Of a stretch of DNA of 64,000 nt, positions 25,352 to 32,387 are shown piece by piece. The translations under genes and the position numbers were made by a program. The DNA comes from Aldehydirespirator sp965221605. Lineage in GTDB: Bacteria; Actinomycetota; Acidimicrobiia; Acidimicrobiales; Aldehydirespiratoraceae. Within the stretch, counting starts at the first letter, position 1, and every line of letters starts with the position of its first letter. The stretch is from assembly GCA_965221605.1 (NCBI GenBank), contig CBDCSK010000002.1:1-64000 (forward strand), read 5' to 3'. A model generated the notes under the pieces. It made no database searches, was not told where the DNA came from, and was given only the letters and a program-made list of their open reading frames with translations.

Positions 25352-26626
25352 TCAGGGGCCTAGGAGGGTGATGGGCACGACCGCGATGTCGTCCGCCGTC
25401 TCGAAGGCCGGTCCCACCGCAGTCAGCACGATCAGGCGCGAGGGCTCGCCGGCCTGCTGCGTGTCCACTTTGCTGCGGACACGGCGCAGGGACTCGACGG
25501 CTGAGGCGATGGCGTCGGTGCCGCCGAGCTTGATCTCCACAGCCGCCCAGTCGCCAGCTCCACGAGTGATGATGGCGTCGGCCTCAAGGTTCTTGGAGTC
25601 GCGGTAGCAGCGAACCTCCGTTCGCGCCGCTTGCGCGTAGACCCGCAGATCGCGCACCGCCAGAGACTCGAACAGCAGCCCGAGGGCGGCAAGGTCGGCA
25701 CGAAGACCCGCAGGAGAGGCCCGCAGCGCAGCCGCCGCGAGCGACGGGTCGGCGAAGTAGCGCTTGGGCGTCGACCGCAGTGTCGCGCTGCTGCGCAGGT
25801 GGGTGGACCACGCGAGCAGCGGCTCGATCACGAACGCCTCCTCCAGGCGGTCGAGGTACCTTCTCACGGTGTCTCGGTCCGACGGCCCGCCCGTGTTGGC
25901 CGTGTCGGCCATCAGGGTCCTCGCCGAGGCCGAAGTGCCCTCGTTGCGGGCCAGCGACGAGATCAGGGCCAGCATCTTCTGCGGATCGTGGGTGACCTCT
26001 CCACCCCGGAGGTCCACCATCGCGACGTCCCGCAGATAGTCGCCCAGAAGGGCGCCCGCATCGGCGGGGTCCAGCGCGATGAAGCGGGGGAACCCGCCCC
26101 GGCACACCAACTCGGCCACTCGCAGAAGATCGGACTCTGGAGGATCGGCGCGGCACGGCCCGCCGTCCAGCAGGCCGCTGAGCGAGATGCGGCCGGTCGA
26201 GTCTCCCGACTCGAACAGCGACATCGGGCGCATCCGCAGCCGCGCCACCCGGCCCGCTCCGCTGTGGTCGGTGATGGCGTAGGTCGGTCGGATCGATCCG
26301 GCCAGGATGAACTGCCCGTTGAGGGCCCGGTCGTCGCAGGCGTGGCGCATCGCGTTCCAGACCCCGTCGGCGAGGTGCCACTCGTCCAGCAGCCGGGGGG
26401 TGTCGCCGACGAGGAACGCGGCGGGGTCGGCCTCCAGCCTGATGCTCGTCGATGGGAGCGCGTCGAACCGGACGACGCTATTGGCGAAGCGCCTGCCCGT
26501 CCACGTCTTGCCGCACGCCCGGGGACCTTCCACCGCCACCGCCGGAGACGACCTCAAAGCGTCCGCCATCTGTTGGTCCACAACCCGTGGCCTGTATCCG
26601 GCCGGCGCCTCGCTCCCCATCTCCAT
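25352..26626 (-). CDS. AAA ATPase with DUF4143 C-terminal domain
   Basis: 424 aa. An atypical P-loop GPRACGKTWT (residues 35-44) and Walker B-like RLLDEWHL mark an AAA_14 domain. The DUF4143 half ends with a nuclease-like region: EADAIITRGAGDWAAVEIKLGG carries the D...ExK pattern of the PD-(D/E)xK fold. Members are widespread, poorly understood and common in mobile or defence regions. ATG at 26626 lies inside the last of four 23-bp iterons, with TATAAT 7 nt upstream, so the mRNA is probably leaderless. A fossil of a second copy lies at 30049. Confidence 0.9.
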   Translation of the reverse strand: MEMGSEAPAGYRPRVVDQQMADALRSSPAVAVEGPRACGKTWTGRRFANSVVRFDALPSTSIRLEADPAAFLVGDTPRLLDEWHLADGVWNAMRHACDDRALNGQFILAGSIRPTYAITDHSGAGRVARLRMRPMSLFESGDSTGRISLSGLLDGGPCRADPPESDLLRVAELVCRGGFPRFIALDPADAGALLGDYLRDVAMVDLRGGEVTHDPQKMLALISSLARNEGTSASARTLMADTANTGGPSDRDTVRRYLDRLEEAFVIEPLLAWSTHLRSSATLRSTPKRYFADPSLAAAALRASPAGLRADLAALGLLFESLAVRDLRVYAQAARTEVRCYRDSKNLEADAIITRGAGDWAAVEIKLGGTDAIASAVESLRRVRSKVDTQQAGEPSRLIVLTAVGPAFETADDIAVVPITLLGP

Positions 26627-26713
26627 ACCGCAGATTATACCCAGATGATACCGCAGAAAATACCCCTCTAATACCGCAAGAAATACTCAGGCTATACCGC
26701 AGAATATACCGCT
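26625..26713 (-). repeat. Four 23-bp iterons at the ATPase start
   Basis: TGCGGTAT (minus strand; ATACCGCA on plus) recurs at 26625, 26648, 26671 and 26694, exactly 23 bp apart, with GGGTAT-like sequence within two of the units and a partial fifth half-site at 26706. The first copy contains the start codon. This strict spacing, about two helical turns, fits cooperative binding of a repressor, possibly the ATPase itself. Confidence 0.85.
26634..26639 (-). promoter_or_regulatory. Consensus -10 (TATAAT) for a leaderless ATPase transcript
   Basis: A perfect TATAAT on the minus strand ends 7 nt before the ATG, placing the transcription start at or next to the start codon. No Shine-Dalgarno sequence can fit. 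A clear -35 was not found; the iterons occupy that region. Confidence 0.6.
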
Positions 26714-27232
26714 AGGTCAGTGTGTCCCGGGCACGGCCGATGCCGATGTGGTGCTGGCCACTCGTTGTGGCGGCAAGCTCCCGCCGGTGTTCCGCACCAT
26801 CAGACTCCTATGGCCCAAACCGCCAAGACACATCTTCCGCGTCCGGCAAGAGAGGGACCCGGCCCGGTGATGGGACGGGTCCCTCAGCGGCGTCGGCACG
26901 GCCGACGCACCCCGGCATTGCTGCTCCGGGGGTGCCAGGTTGGGTTGATGGGCGCAGGCGCACGATCCTTGCGCCTTGCTCGGCGGCGCCCGGAAAGGAG
27001 ATCATCAAACAGGCAGGGCGCCCAACGGGGTGCCTATGGCCAGACACCCCCCAATCCCGGCGATGTTCCTGTCACTTGGGCACGATGCCGCCTCCTCTGA
27101 CGTACACATGCCATTCTCCTGCAGGGGTGTGACAGTCATCATGCGCCCGGCAACCGGCACAGTCCATCGGCTGGCCGGACTGCTAACTGCTGGCACCGGC
27201 GCTCTCGGCGGTTGGCCGTTACGGTCCGGTGG
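26714..27232. other. 519-bp gap with two hairpins, no clear gene
   Basis: None of the open frames here resembles a real protein. Two perfect hairpins stand close together: GGGACCCG/CGGGTCCC (26854-26883, 14-nt loop) and CGTCGGC-ACG-GCCGACG (26891-26907). They may be a terminator or decayed mobile DNA between the ATPase promoter and vsr. Confidence 0.45.
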
Positions 27233-27682
27233 ATGGGAGCGGACTCGGGGAACGAGTCATGGGCCTCGTCGCCTGCGACTCGCAAGTCCATGCAGGGCAA
27301 CCGCAGCCGCGACACCAAGCCCGAGATGGCGGTGCGCTCGGCCGTGCATCGCCGAGGCATCAGGTTCCGGGTATCGGTGCGGCCTCAGCCGGAGCTGGCC
27401 CGCACCGCCGACCTGGTACTACGCAAGACCCGCATCGCCGTGTTCGTCGACGGCTGCTACTGGCACGGATGCTCCGATCACCACACCCAGCCAGCCACCA
27501 ACTCCCAGTACTGGGCGGACAAGATCGCCCGCAACATCGAGCGCGACAGCGAGACCACCGCGTACCTGCAGCGGGCCGGGTGGACGGTTCTGCGCTTCTG
27601 GGAGCACGAGGATCCAGAGGCCGAGGCCGACCGAGTCCAGCAAGCCGTGCAGTCGGCCCTCTCAGATCGGCGTGGCGATTGA
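27233..27682 (+). CDS. vsr: Very short patch repair (Vsr) endonuclease
   Basis: 149 aa. Diagnostic blocks: MQGNRSRDTKPEMAVRSAVHRRG at the N-terminus, ARTADLVLRKTRIAVFVDGCYWHGC with the catalytic Asp, and a C-terminal GWTVLRFWEHE. Vsr nicks beside T:G mismatches that arise when 5-methylcytosine deaminates, so it protects sites of the neighbouring C5 methylase. ATG at 27233 is preferred over an upstream TTG. It lies 254 bp before the methylase gene, same strand. Confidence 0.93.
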   Translation: MGADSGNESWASSPATRKSMQGNRSRDTKPEMAVRSAVHRRGIRFRVSVRPQPELARTADLVLRKTRIAVFVDGCYWHGCSDHHTQPATNSQYWADKIARNIERDSETTAYLQRAGWTVLRFWEHEDPEAEADRVQQAVQSALSDRRGD

Positions 27683-27882
27683 CGATTGCGGCCGGCTACA
27701 GGTCGAGATTCTGGCCGTGCCGACACCGTCGGGGACCACCACTCGGAGCGGTCTCGCGCCTACAGTCGAGCCGTGACCCGATCGGCCCGGAAACCACTGG
27801 TCCGGGATGACAGGAGCAGATCGCCACGCCCTCTGCCATGCTTGATCGGGAACCCTATAGATACCTTTTCTTGTCACACCCT

Positions 27883-27929
27883 CCATGTACTGTCGTTTCA
27901 TTCTGTGAAGCGACATCACAACTACATGG
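27883..27929 (+). promoter_or_regulatory. Nested palindrome before the C5-methylase gene
   Basis: TGTCGTTTCA (27891-27900) and TGAAGCGACA (27906-27915) form a 10-bp inverted repeat with one mismatch and a 5-bp centre. Outer arms CCATGTA (27883-27889) and TACATGG (27923-27929) pair again. The element ends 8 bp before the GTG start. It could be an operator, for instance for methylase autoregulation, or a translation-blocking hairpin covering the ribosome site GGAGGA. Confidence 0.55.
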
Positions 27930-27936
27930 AGGAACC

Positions 27937-29097
27937 GTGCGACCACCTAGGGACAACAAGCAGGTGACGATGCTCGAGGAGGCTCCGACCGTCGATGCGC
28001 ATGCCTCGCATCCGGCGGATCTTTCGAACGGGACCATCACGAGTATCGATCTCTTCGCAGGGGCGGGCGGCCTCAGCCTCGGCTTTCATCTCGCAGACCT
28101 GGGCTACATGCCCGTGTTCGCCGTTGAGCACGAGAGCGCAGCCGCAGCGACGTTCGCCCGCAACTTCGGGTGTGAGGTCTTCGACGGCGACATCGAGTTC
28201 GGGCCCGAGTATCCCGAAGCCGACCTGATCGTGGGCGGGCCGCCGTGTCAGGGATTCAGTCCGCTGGGTCGAGATCGTGACGACCTGAGCCGGGCGCAGC
28301 TCAATGGCCTGTGGAAGTACTTCCTAGATGCTGTGCGCACGATCCGTCCGAAGGCGTTCGTCATCGAGAACGTCCGCGAGTTTCAGCGCTCTGCGGAGTT
28401 CACCGAACTTATCCGCCTGCTGGAGACGGACTCGGAACTCAAGGCCTACACGCCGGCGTACGGCGTGCTGAACGCCGCTGACTATGGGGTTCCTCAGATT
28501 CGCCATCGTGGGATCCTGGTCGCGGTTCGCGACCATGACGGGGACCTGCCGTGGCCTCCTGCGCCGCTCCGGGGACCCGAGTCGGCGGATGCCCGTCCCT
28601 ACGTCACGGTGAAGGAGGCGATCGGCGACCTGCCGTCCCGTACCAGCGGAACCGAGCCCTACTTCACCGAGGACGGCCAGCACCTCCACTTCGGCCGCCG
28701 GCCGCGACCTGAGTCTCTGGAGCGTTACAGGGCGATCCCACCCGGCGGCAACCGGTTCGACCTGATGCGGAATCGCCCAGACATCACTCCACGGTGCTGG
28801 GCCACCAAGCCGACGGGCACGACAGACGTGATGGGCCGCCTCTGGTGGGACCGCCCCTCTGCGACGATCCGCACCGAGTTCTTCAAGCCCGAGAAGGGCC
28901 GGTACCTGCACCCGACGGCGGACCGGGTGATCTCGCACCGAGAGGGCGCTCGGCTCCAGTCGTTCCCCGACTGGTACCTGTTCGAGGGAACCAAGATCGA
29001 GATCGCCCGCCAGATCGGCAACGCGGTGCCGCCGTTGCTCGGGGTGGCTCTCGCGCGCTACGTCTACGAGCACGCGTTCGCTCCCAGGGCCGGTTGA
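27937..29097 (+). CDS. C5-cytosine DNA methyltransferase (partner of NaeI-like enzyme)
   Basis: 386 aa from GTG 27937 (GGAGGA 4 nt upstream); ATG 27970 is an alternative. Motif I is DLFAGAGGLSLGF, motif IV GGPPCQGFS with the catalytic Cys, motif VI VIENV, motif VIII PQIRHRG and motif X RQIGNAVPP. The stretch between VIII and X is the target-recognition domain. By linkage to a NaeI-type endonuclease it should protect that enzyme's site; GCCGGC is NaeI's site, but specificity here is unproven. Its stop overlaps the endonuclease start (TGATG). Confidence 0.95.
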   Translation: MRPPRDNKQVTMLEEAPTVDAHASHPADLSNGTITSIDLFAGAGGLSLGFHLADLGYMPVFAVEHESAAAATFARNFGCEVFDGDIEFGPEYPEADLIVGGPPCQGFSPLGRDRDDLSRAQLNGLWKYFLDAVRTIRPKAFVIENVREFQRSAEFTELIRLLETDSELKAYTPAYGVLNAADYGVPQIRHRGILVAVRDHDGDLPWPPAPLRGPESADARPYVTVKEAIGDLPSRTSGTEPYFTEDGQHLHFGRRPRPESLERYRAIPPGGNRFDLMRNRPDITPRCWATKPTGTTDVMGRLWWDRPSATIRTEFFKPEKGRYLHPTADRVISHREGARLQSFPDWYLFEGTKIEIARQIGNAVPPLLGVALARYVYEHAFAPRAG

Positions 29098-29987
29098 TGC
29101 CCTCGGACCCGTCGCTCATACGCGCAGTCGACTGGTTCCGTTCTCAGCCACGGATGGCAGAGCGGTTCGGTGATGCCATCCGCAAGAGCTTCGACGACGT
29201 GCTCGACGGTCAGAGGACCGGCCGCTACCGGATCGACCAACTATCGCCGGTAGAGAAGACTTACATCGGCACAAAGGTAGAGATCCTGATCCAGGCCGAG
29301 TTCGGCCTTCAGCGAGGCCACCGGATGGACTACCTCGTAGACGGTCAAGAAGTGGACGCGAAGTGGTCAATAAGGTCGCGCGGGTGGATGATCCCGAGGG
29401 AGGCGGTGGAAGAACTCTGTCTGTGCATGACCGCCAACGACGATCGTTCGACATTCTCGGTGGGGATTGTCCGAGCCGAAGACGCAAACCTCTGGACGAG
29501 CACCAACCAGGACAAGAAGCGGCGGTTCAACGACCAGGGGATCGCGGCCATGGCCTGGCTGGCAAACCCGGGCGACCTTCCCGAGAACCTTCTACTGCAC
29601 CTGAGCGAGGAGACGCGCTCAGCGATCTTCGATCATGACTTGAGCGGCCAGCAGCGCGTGAACCAACTGTTCCGCTGCGTCCACAACAGGGTCGTGCGCC
29701 GCGAGGTTGTCCTAACGGTGGCGCAGCAACACGACGGACCGAAACGCGTCCGAGATGCCCGAAAGGCCCTCCAACCAGAAGGGATCATCGTGCTGGGGCA
29801 CCAACGGAGTCACCCAGGCATCGCTGAGGCCCTCGAGATCGAGGTTCCCCAGAAGGGTTCTTGGGTAGCCACCAGAGTCGTCAAGGCAAAGCCAGACGAC
29901 GATATCTCGGTTGCGATCAAGAGTGAACGATGGCGGCGGGCCACCCCATCCGATCCGGTCTGTCCGGGCCCAATGGACTACCAGTAG
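29097..29987 (+). CDS. NaeI-family type II restriction endonuclease
   Basis: 296 aa, slightly shorter than NaeI (about 317). Known NaeI active-site residues Glu70, Asp86, Asp95 and Lys97 are matched with identical spacing by E62, D78, D87 and K89 (VDAKWS), a constant offset of 8. NaeI Leu43, in the ligase-like DGxR segment, corresponds to V35 (VLDGQR). The C-terminal half should be the topoisomerase-like DNA-binding domain that makes NaeI need two sites. ATG overlaps the methylase stop, so the two are translationally coupled. NaeI numbering is from memory. Confidence 0.9.
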   Translation: MPSDPSLIRAVDWFRSQPRMAERFGDAIRKSFDDVLDGQRTGRYRIDQLSPVEKTYIGTKVEILIQAEFGLQRGHRMDYLVDGQEVDAKWSIRSRGWMIPREAVEELCLCMTANDDRSTFSVGIVRAEDANLWTSTNQDKKRRFNDQGIAAMAWLANPGDLPENLLLHLSEETRSAIFDHDLSGQQRVNQLFRCVHNRVVRREVVLTVAQQHDGPKRVRDARKALQPEGIIVLGHQRSHPGIAEALEIEVPQKGSWVATRVVKAKPDDDISVAIKSERWRRATPSDPVCPGPMDYQ

Positions 29988-30029
29988 CCCCAGCCGCGCC
30001 TCCTGCCGCCGCGAAGCTCAGAGTGCCGA

Positions 30030-30057
30030 GGCCCCTGACCGGACTCCGTCAGGGGCC
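30030..30057. terminator. 10-bp hairpin after the NaeI-like gene
   Basis: GGCCCCTGAC (30030-30039) and GTCAGGGGCC (30048-30057) pair perfectly with an 8-nt loop, 43 bp after the endonuclease stop. There is no T tract. The right arm overlaps the stop codon of the fossil ATPase, so it may have been that gene's own terminator and could work in both directions. Confidence 0.6.
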
Positions 30058-30146
30058 GAGGAGGGTGATGGGCACAGCCGCGATGTCGATGATGCCGCAG
30101 AAAAACACCCCTGCGATGCCGCAAGAAAGACCCCTACGATGCCGCA
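30049..30146 (-). pseudogene. Fossil of a second iteron/DUF4143 ATPase copy
   Basis: Bases 30049-30088 match the last 40 bp of the intact ATPase gene (25352-25391) at about 37 of 40 positions and encode DIAAVPITLLGP plus stop. Directly beyond, ATGCCGCA recurs at 30092, 30116 and 30139 (spacing 24 and 23 bp), the plus-strand form of the iteron upstream of the intact gene. The whole body of the gene is missing between these parts: an internal deletion fused the promoter repeats to the C-terminal codons. Confidence 0.8.
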
Positions 30147-30244
30147 AGATGTACCCCCTAGATCCACATTAGATGTAAATTTATGATGTTACAGGATTGA
30201 ACGCCTACGTATTGCTGGTACGGTGTGGGCTGGAAGCTCGCCCC

Positions 30245-30532
30245 ATGGAGCGGGCGAAGGAGTCCGAGATGGTCGCTGAACCCCTATCCGGCAACTCCGC
30301 AGGGAACTCGGAGGCGCCTCCCCACATCGCCAACCGGATCCGCCCCGACGAGGAGATCGGAGCCGGCATCCTCGGCCCCGAGGACGACCTCGGGTGGCCG
30401 ACAGAGGAGGAGATCAAGGCAAGGAACGAGCGTCTCAGCGCCGTCATCGACGAGTACGAGGCCGAGTGCGGCCCCATCAGCGAGGAGGCCCACGAATGGG
30501 TCCGCACCAACCTCAGGCTGGACAGCGAGTGA
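30245..30532 (+). CDS. Antitoxin-like protein upstream of broken PIN toxin
   Basis: 95 aa from ATG 30245; an in-frame ATG at 30269 is also possible. Acidic and disordered-looking, with a C-terminal helix (EEIKARNERLSAVIDEYEAE...EEAHEWVRTNLR) that would wrap a PIN toxin. No clear DNA-binding fold. The stop overlaps the start of the PIN frame by 4 bp (GTGA), the usual toxin-antitoxin layout. With the toxin broken it is probably relict. Confidence 0.65.
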   Translation: MERAKESEMVAEPLSGNSAGNSEAPPHIANRIRPDEEIGAGILGPEDDLGWPTEEEIKARNERLSAVIDEYEAECGPISEEAHEWVRTNLRLDSE

Positions 30533-30922
30533 CGCTCGTGCTCGACACCGGAGCGCTGATCGCCCTCGACCGCGGCGACGACCGCACTTGGGCCGCGCTA
30601 CGCGCAGCGATGTGGAGGGCGCAGACAGTCCAAGTCCCGGTCGGGGCTCTGGCACAGGCCTGGCGGGGTGGGCCTCGCCAGGGCTCGGCTGGCCCGAGCG
30701 CTCAAGGAATACGACGAGATTCCGCTGAACGGACGAACCGCGCGCCAGGTCGGCGAACTCTGCGGCCAGACCGGCACCAACGATGTGATCGACGCCTCGG
30801 TGGCGATCACCGCGGCCCGAGCGGCGCGTCACGGCGCTGTGGACGTTCTCACCTCCGACTGAACCGACATCGTTTCGCTGCTTGTCGCGCTCAACGCTTC
30901 GGCCGATGTCGTGGACGTGTAG
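30529..30922 (+). pseudogene. VapC-like PIN toxin, frameshifted and interrupted
   Basis: The N-terminus VTLVLDTGALIALDRGDDRT is a clear PIN start with its first catalytic Asp. Near 30660 the sensible sequence jumps to another frame (ARLARALKEYDEIPLNGR ... GTNDVIDASVAITAA, with the later catalytic Asp residues). That frame meets TGA at 30860 where family members continue (TSD-stop-TDIVSLLVALNA) to a second stop at 30920. A frameshift plus a nonsense codon make it a pseudogene. Confidence 0.75.
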
Positions 30923-31238
30923 ACACCGCACAATGTGCCAGGCAGGGAGCGGGATGGGGGAGGCTAGGTGTCGTCGCCTGACGCGGCGGACATGAAAATG
31001 CGGTAGAGCTGCTGGACGCCGTGTCTACAAGTCTAGCAGTGAGCTTTAGTGTTTTTGTGAGCTTTGGCAATACTGTCGGATCGGATCGGTTCGGTCCGGT
31101 TTAATCAAGCACCGGTCCTTCGCTCCGACGCCACCGGGTCATCTGGCGTCCACGAAGATCGGGGATCTGGTGCTGCCCGGCGGCGGGAACCTTCAGGGGG
31201 TTGGCGAGAAGGGACGGCCCGGCAACAGCCGGGGATCG
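30923..31238. other. 316-bp island-edge gap
   Basis: Apart from the GATase tail fragment at 30964-31020 there is no gene. The stretch 31021-31120 is AT-richer and contains short direct repeats (GTGAGCTTT twice; GGATCGGATCGGTTCGGTCCGG). An inverted pair GTAGACAC (about 30919) and GTGTCTAC (about 31021) brackets the fossil. No integrase or tRNA is visible at this edge. Confidence 0.5.
30964..31020 (-). pseudogene. C-terminal fossil of a GATase1 paralogue
   Basis: On the minus strand this reads GVQQLYRIFMSAASGDDT and a stop. It lines up with the end of the intact neighbour at 31239 (TDAQKLYRNFITAARP, stop), sharing Q-x-LYR-x-F-x-x-AA and most DNA positions. Nothing upstream of it can be read as the same protein. 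It looks like the tail of a duplicated or replaced copy left at the island edge. Confidence 0.55.
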
Positions 31239-31955
31239 CTAGGGCCGGGCGGCGGTTATGAAGTTGCGGTAGAGCTTCTGGGCGTCGGTGACGAAGCCGT
31301 CCATGTGGCGGTCGGCGTCGGCGGCGAGGGTGTCGATGGAGCCGGGGCCCAGTGTCGACTCCAGGGCCTGGCGGTAGGCGTCGATGTCGCCCCAGTTGCG
31401 GACGGTGTCGTCCTCGACCTCGACGTGGTACTGCATCGACCAGGCGCACGGTCCGACCCGCATGGCCTGCACCCGGCACACCGGCGAGCTGGCCAGCACC
31501 ACCGCGTCCTCCGGCGGCTGGGCCACGCACACCGAGTGCCACTGGAGCGCATGCTGCTGGTCGGCCATCCGGTCGAAGATCGGGTCGGACCGGCCCTCAG
31601 GGGTCAGCTCCACCGGCAGCACCCCGATCTCGGGCGGGCGCTGCGGTCCGCATGTCCCGCCGAGGGCGTCGGCCAGCAGCTGGTGGCCCAGGCACACCCC
31701 CAGGAACGGCTTCTGCAGCTCACGCACCCAGCGCCGAATGGCCCGCTTCTCAGGCACCAGCCACGGATGCTCCTCCACGTCCCACACGTCCATGGGGCCG
31801 CCCATCACCCACATGGCGTCGAAGTCCTCCAGCGCAGGGATGGGCTCACCCTCGTCCAGCTCCACCGCGGTCCACTCGATGCCGTCGTCGGCCAGGAAGT
31901 CCCGCAGCCGTCCCGGATGCTCGCAATCGATGTGCTGCAGGACCAGCAGGCGCAC
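31239..31955 (-). CDS. Class I glutamine amidotransferase-like protein
   Basis: 238 aa, a complete GATase1 domain: oxyanion segment MGGPMDVWD, nucleophile Cys in GVCLGHQLLADALGG, and His/Glu in YHVEVED. Stand-alone members hydrolyse gamma-glutamyl amides or serve as amidotransferase subunits; the acceptor here is unknown. It is the first gene with normal chromosomal composition right of the island, and a fragment of a paralogue lies next to its 3' end. Confidence 0.92.
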   Translation of the reverse strand: MRLLVLQHIDCEHPGRLRDFLADDGIEWTAVELDEGEPIPALEDFDAMWVMGGPMDVWDVEEHPWLVPEKRAIRRWVRELQKPFLGVCLGHQLLADALGGTCGPQRPPEIGVLPVELTPEGRSDPIFDRMADQQHALQWHSVCVAQPPEDAVVLASSPVCRVQAMRVGPCAWSMQYHVEVEDDTVRNWGDIDAYRQALESTLGPGSIDTLAADADRHMDGFVTDAQKLYRNFITAARP

Positions 31956-32042
31956 ACGACGACGCTACACCGGCCACGCACCCGCCCCCCGATCGGGAAC
32001 TAGCCTCCGGAGGCACCACTCAAACAGACGGGAGACGGCTGC

Positions 32043-32375
32043 GTGACGGAGCTGCTACTCGAGGGTCGGGTGTCGTGGCGCTCGGAGAGGTCGGCACGCG
32101 ACCAGACGCTGTCGATCGGGCCGGCCAGGGTCATCGGGCTGGGCCGGATCATGGCCCTGCTCCGCTTCGCGGCGGCGGCAACCATCGTCGTCACGATCAT
32201 CACGGTCGTCGCCGGAGCGGTCGCCGCCGGCCTCGGCGTCCGCTGGGCCGAGAGGCGCCGGGAGCAGGGACTGGACGATCCCGTCACCGTGGTGCGGCAG
32301 CGGGTTCACGAGGCCAGGGAGTGGATCGACAACCGCCGGGCACCACACGACAACGCCCCCGGCAGCGACCTCTAG
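32043..32375 (+). CDS. Small single-pass membrane protein
   Basis: 110 aa from GTG 32043. One hydrophobic segment (FAAAATIVVTIITVVAGAVAAGLGV, about residues 42-66) is followed by a basic, Arg/Glu-rich tail with predicted helix (EQGLDDPVTVVRQRVHEAREWI). No family recognised. Divergent from the GATase gene, with hipA converging on it. Confidence 0.65.
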   Translation: MTELLLEGRVSWRSERSARDQTLSIGPARVIGLGRIMALLRFAAAATIVVTIITVVAGAVAAGLGVRWAERRREQGLDDPVTVVRQRVHEAREWIDNRRAPHDNAPGSDL

Positions 32376-32387
32376 CCGATCACGATC

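Noticed and set aside
26714..27232. Several 80-140-codon frames between the ATPase promoter and vsr
   Set aside because: Composition is dominated by Arg, Pro, Ser and Gly with no motif or ribosome site; treated as non-coding.
30860..30862. In-frame TGA in the PIN gene as a selenocysteine codon
   Set aside because: PIN domains have no Sec or Cys at this place, no SECIS-like hairpin is evident, and the gene already contains a frameshift.
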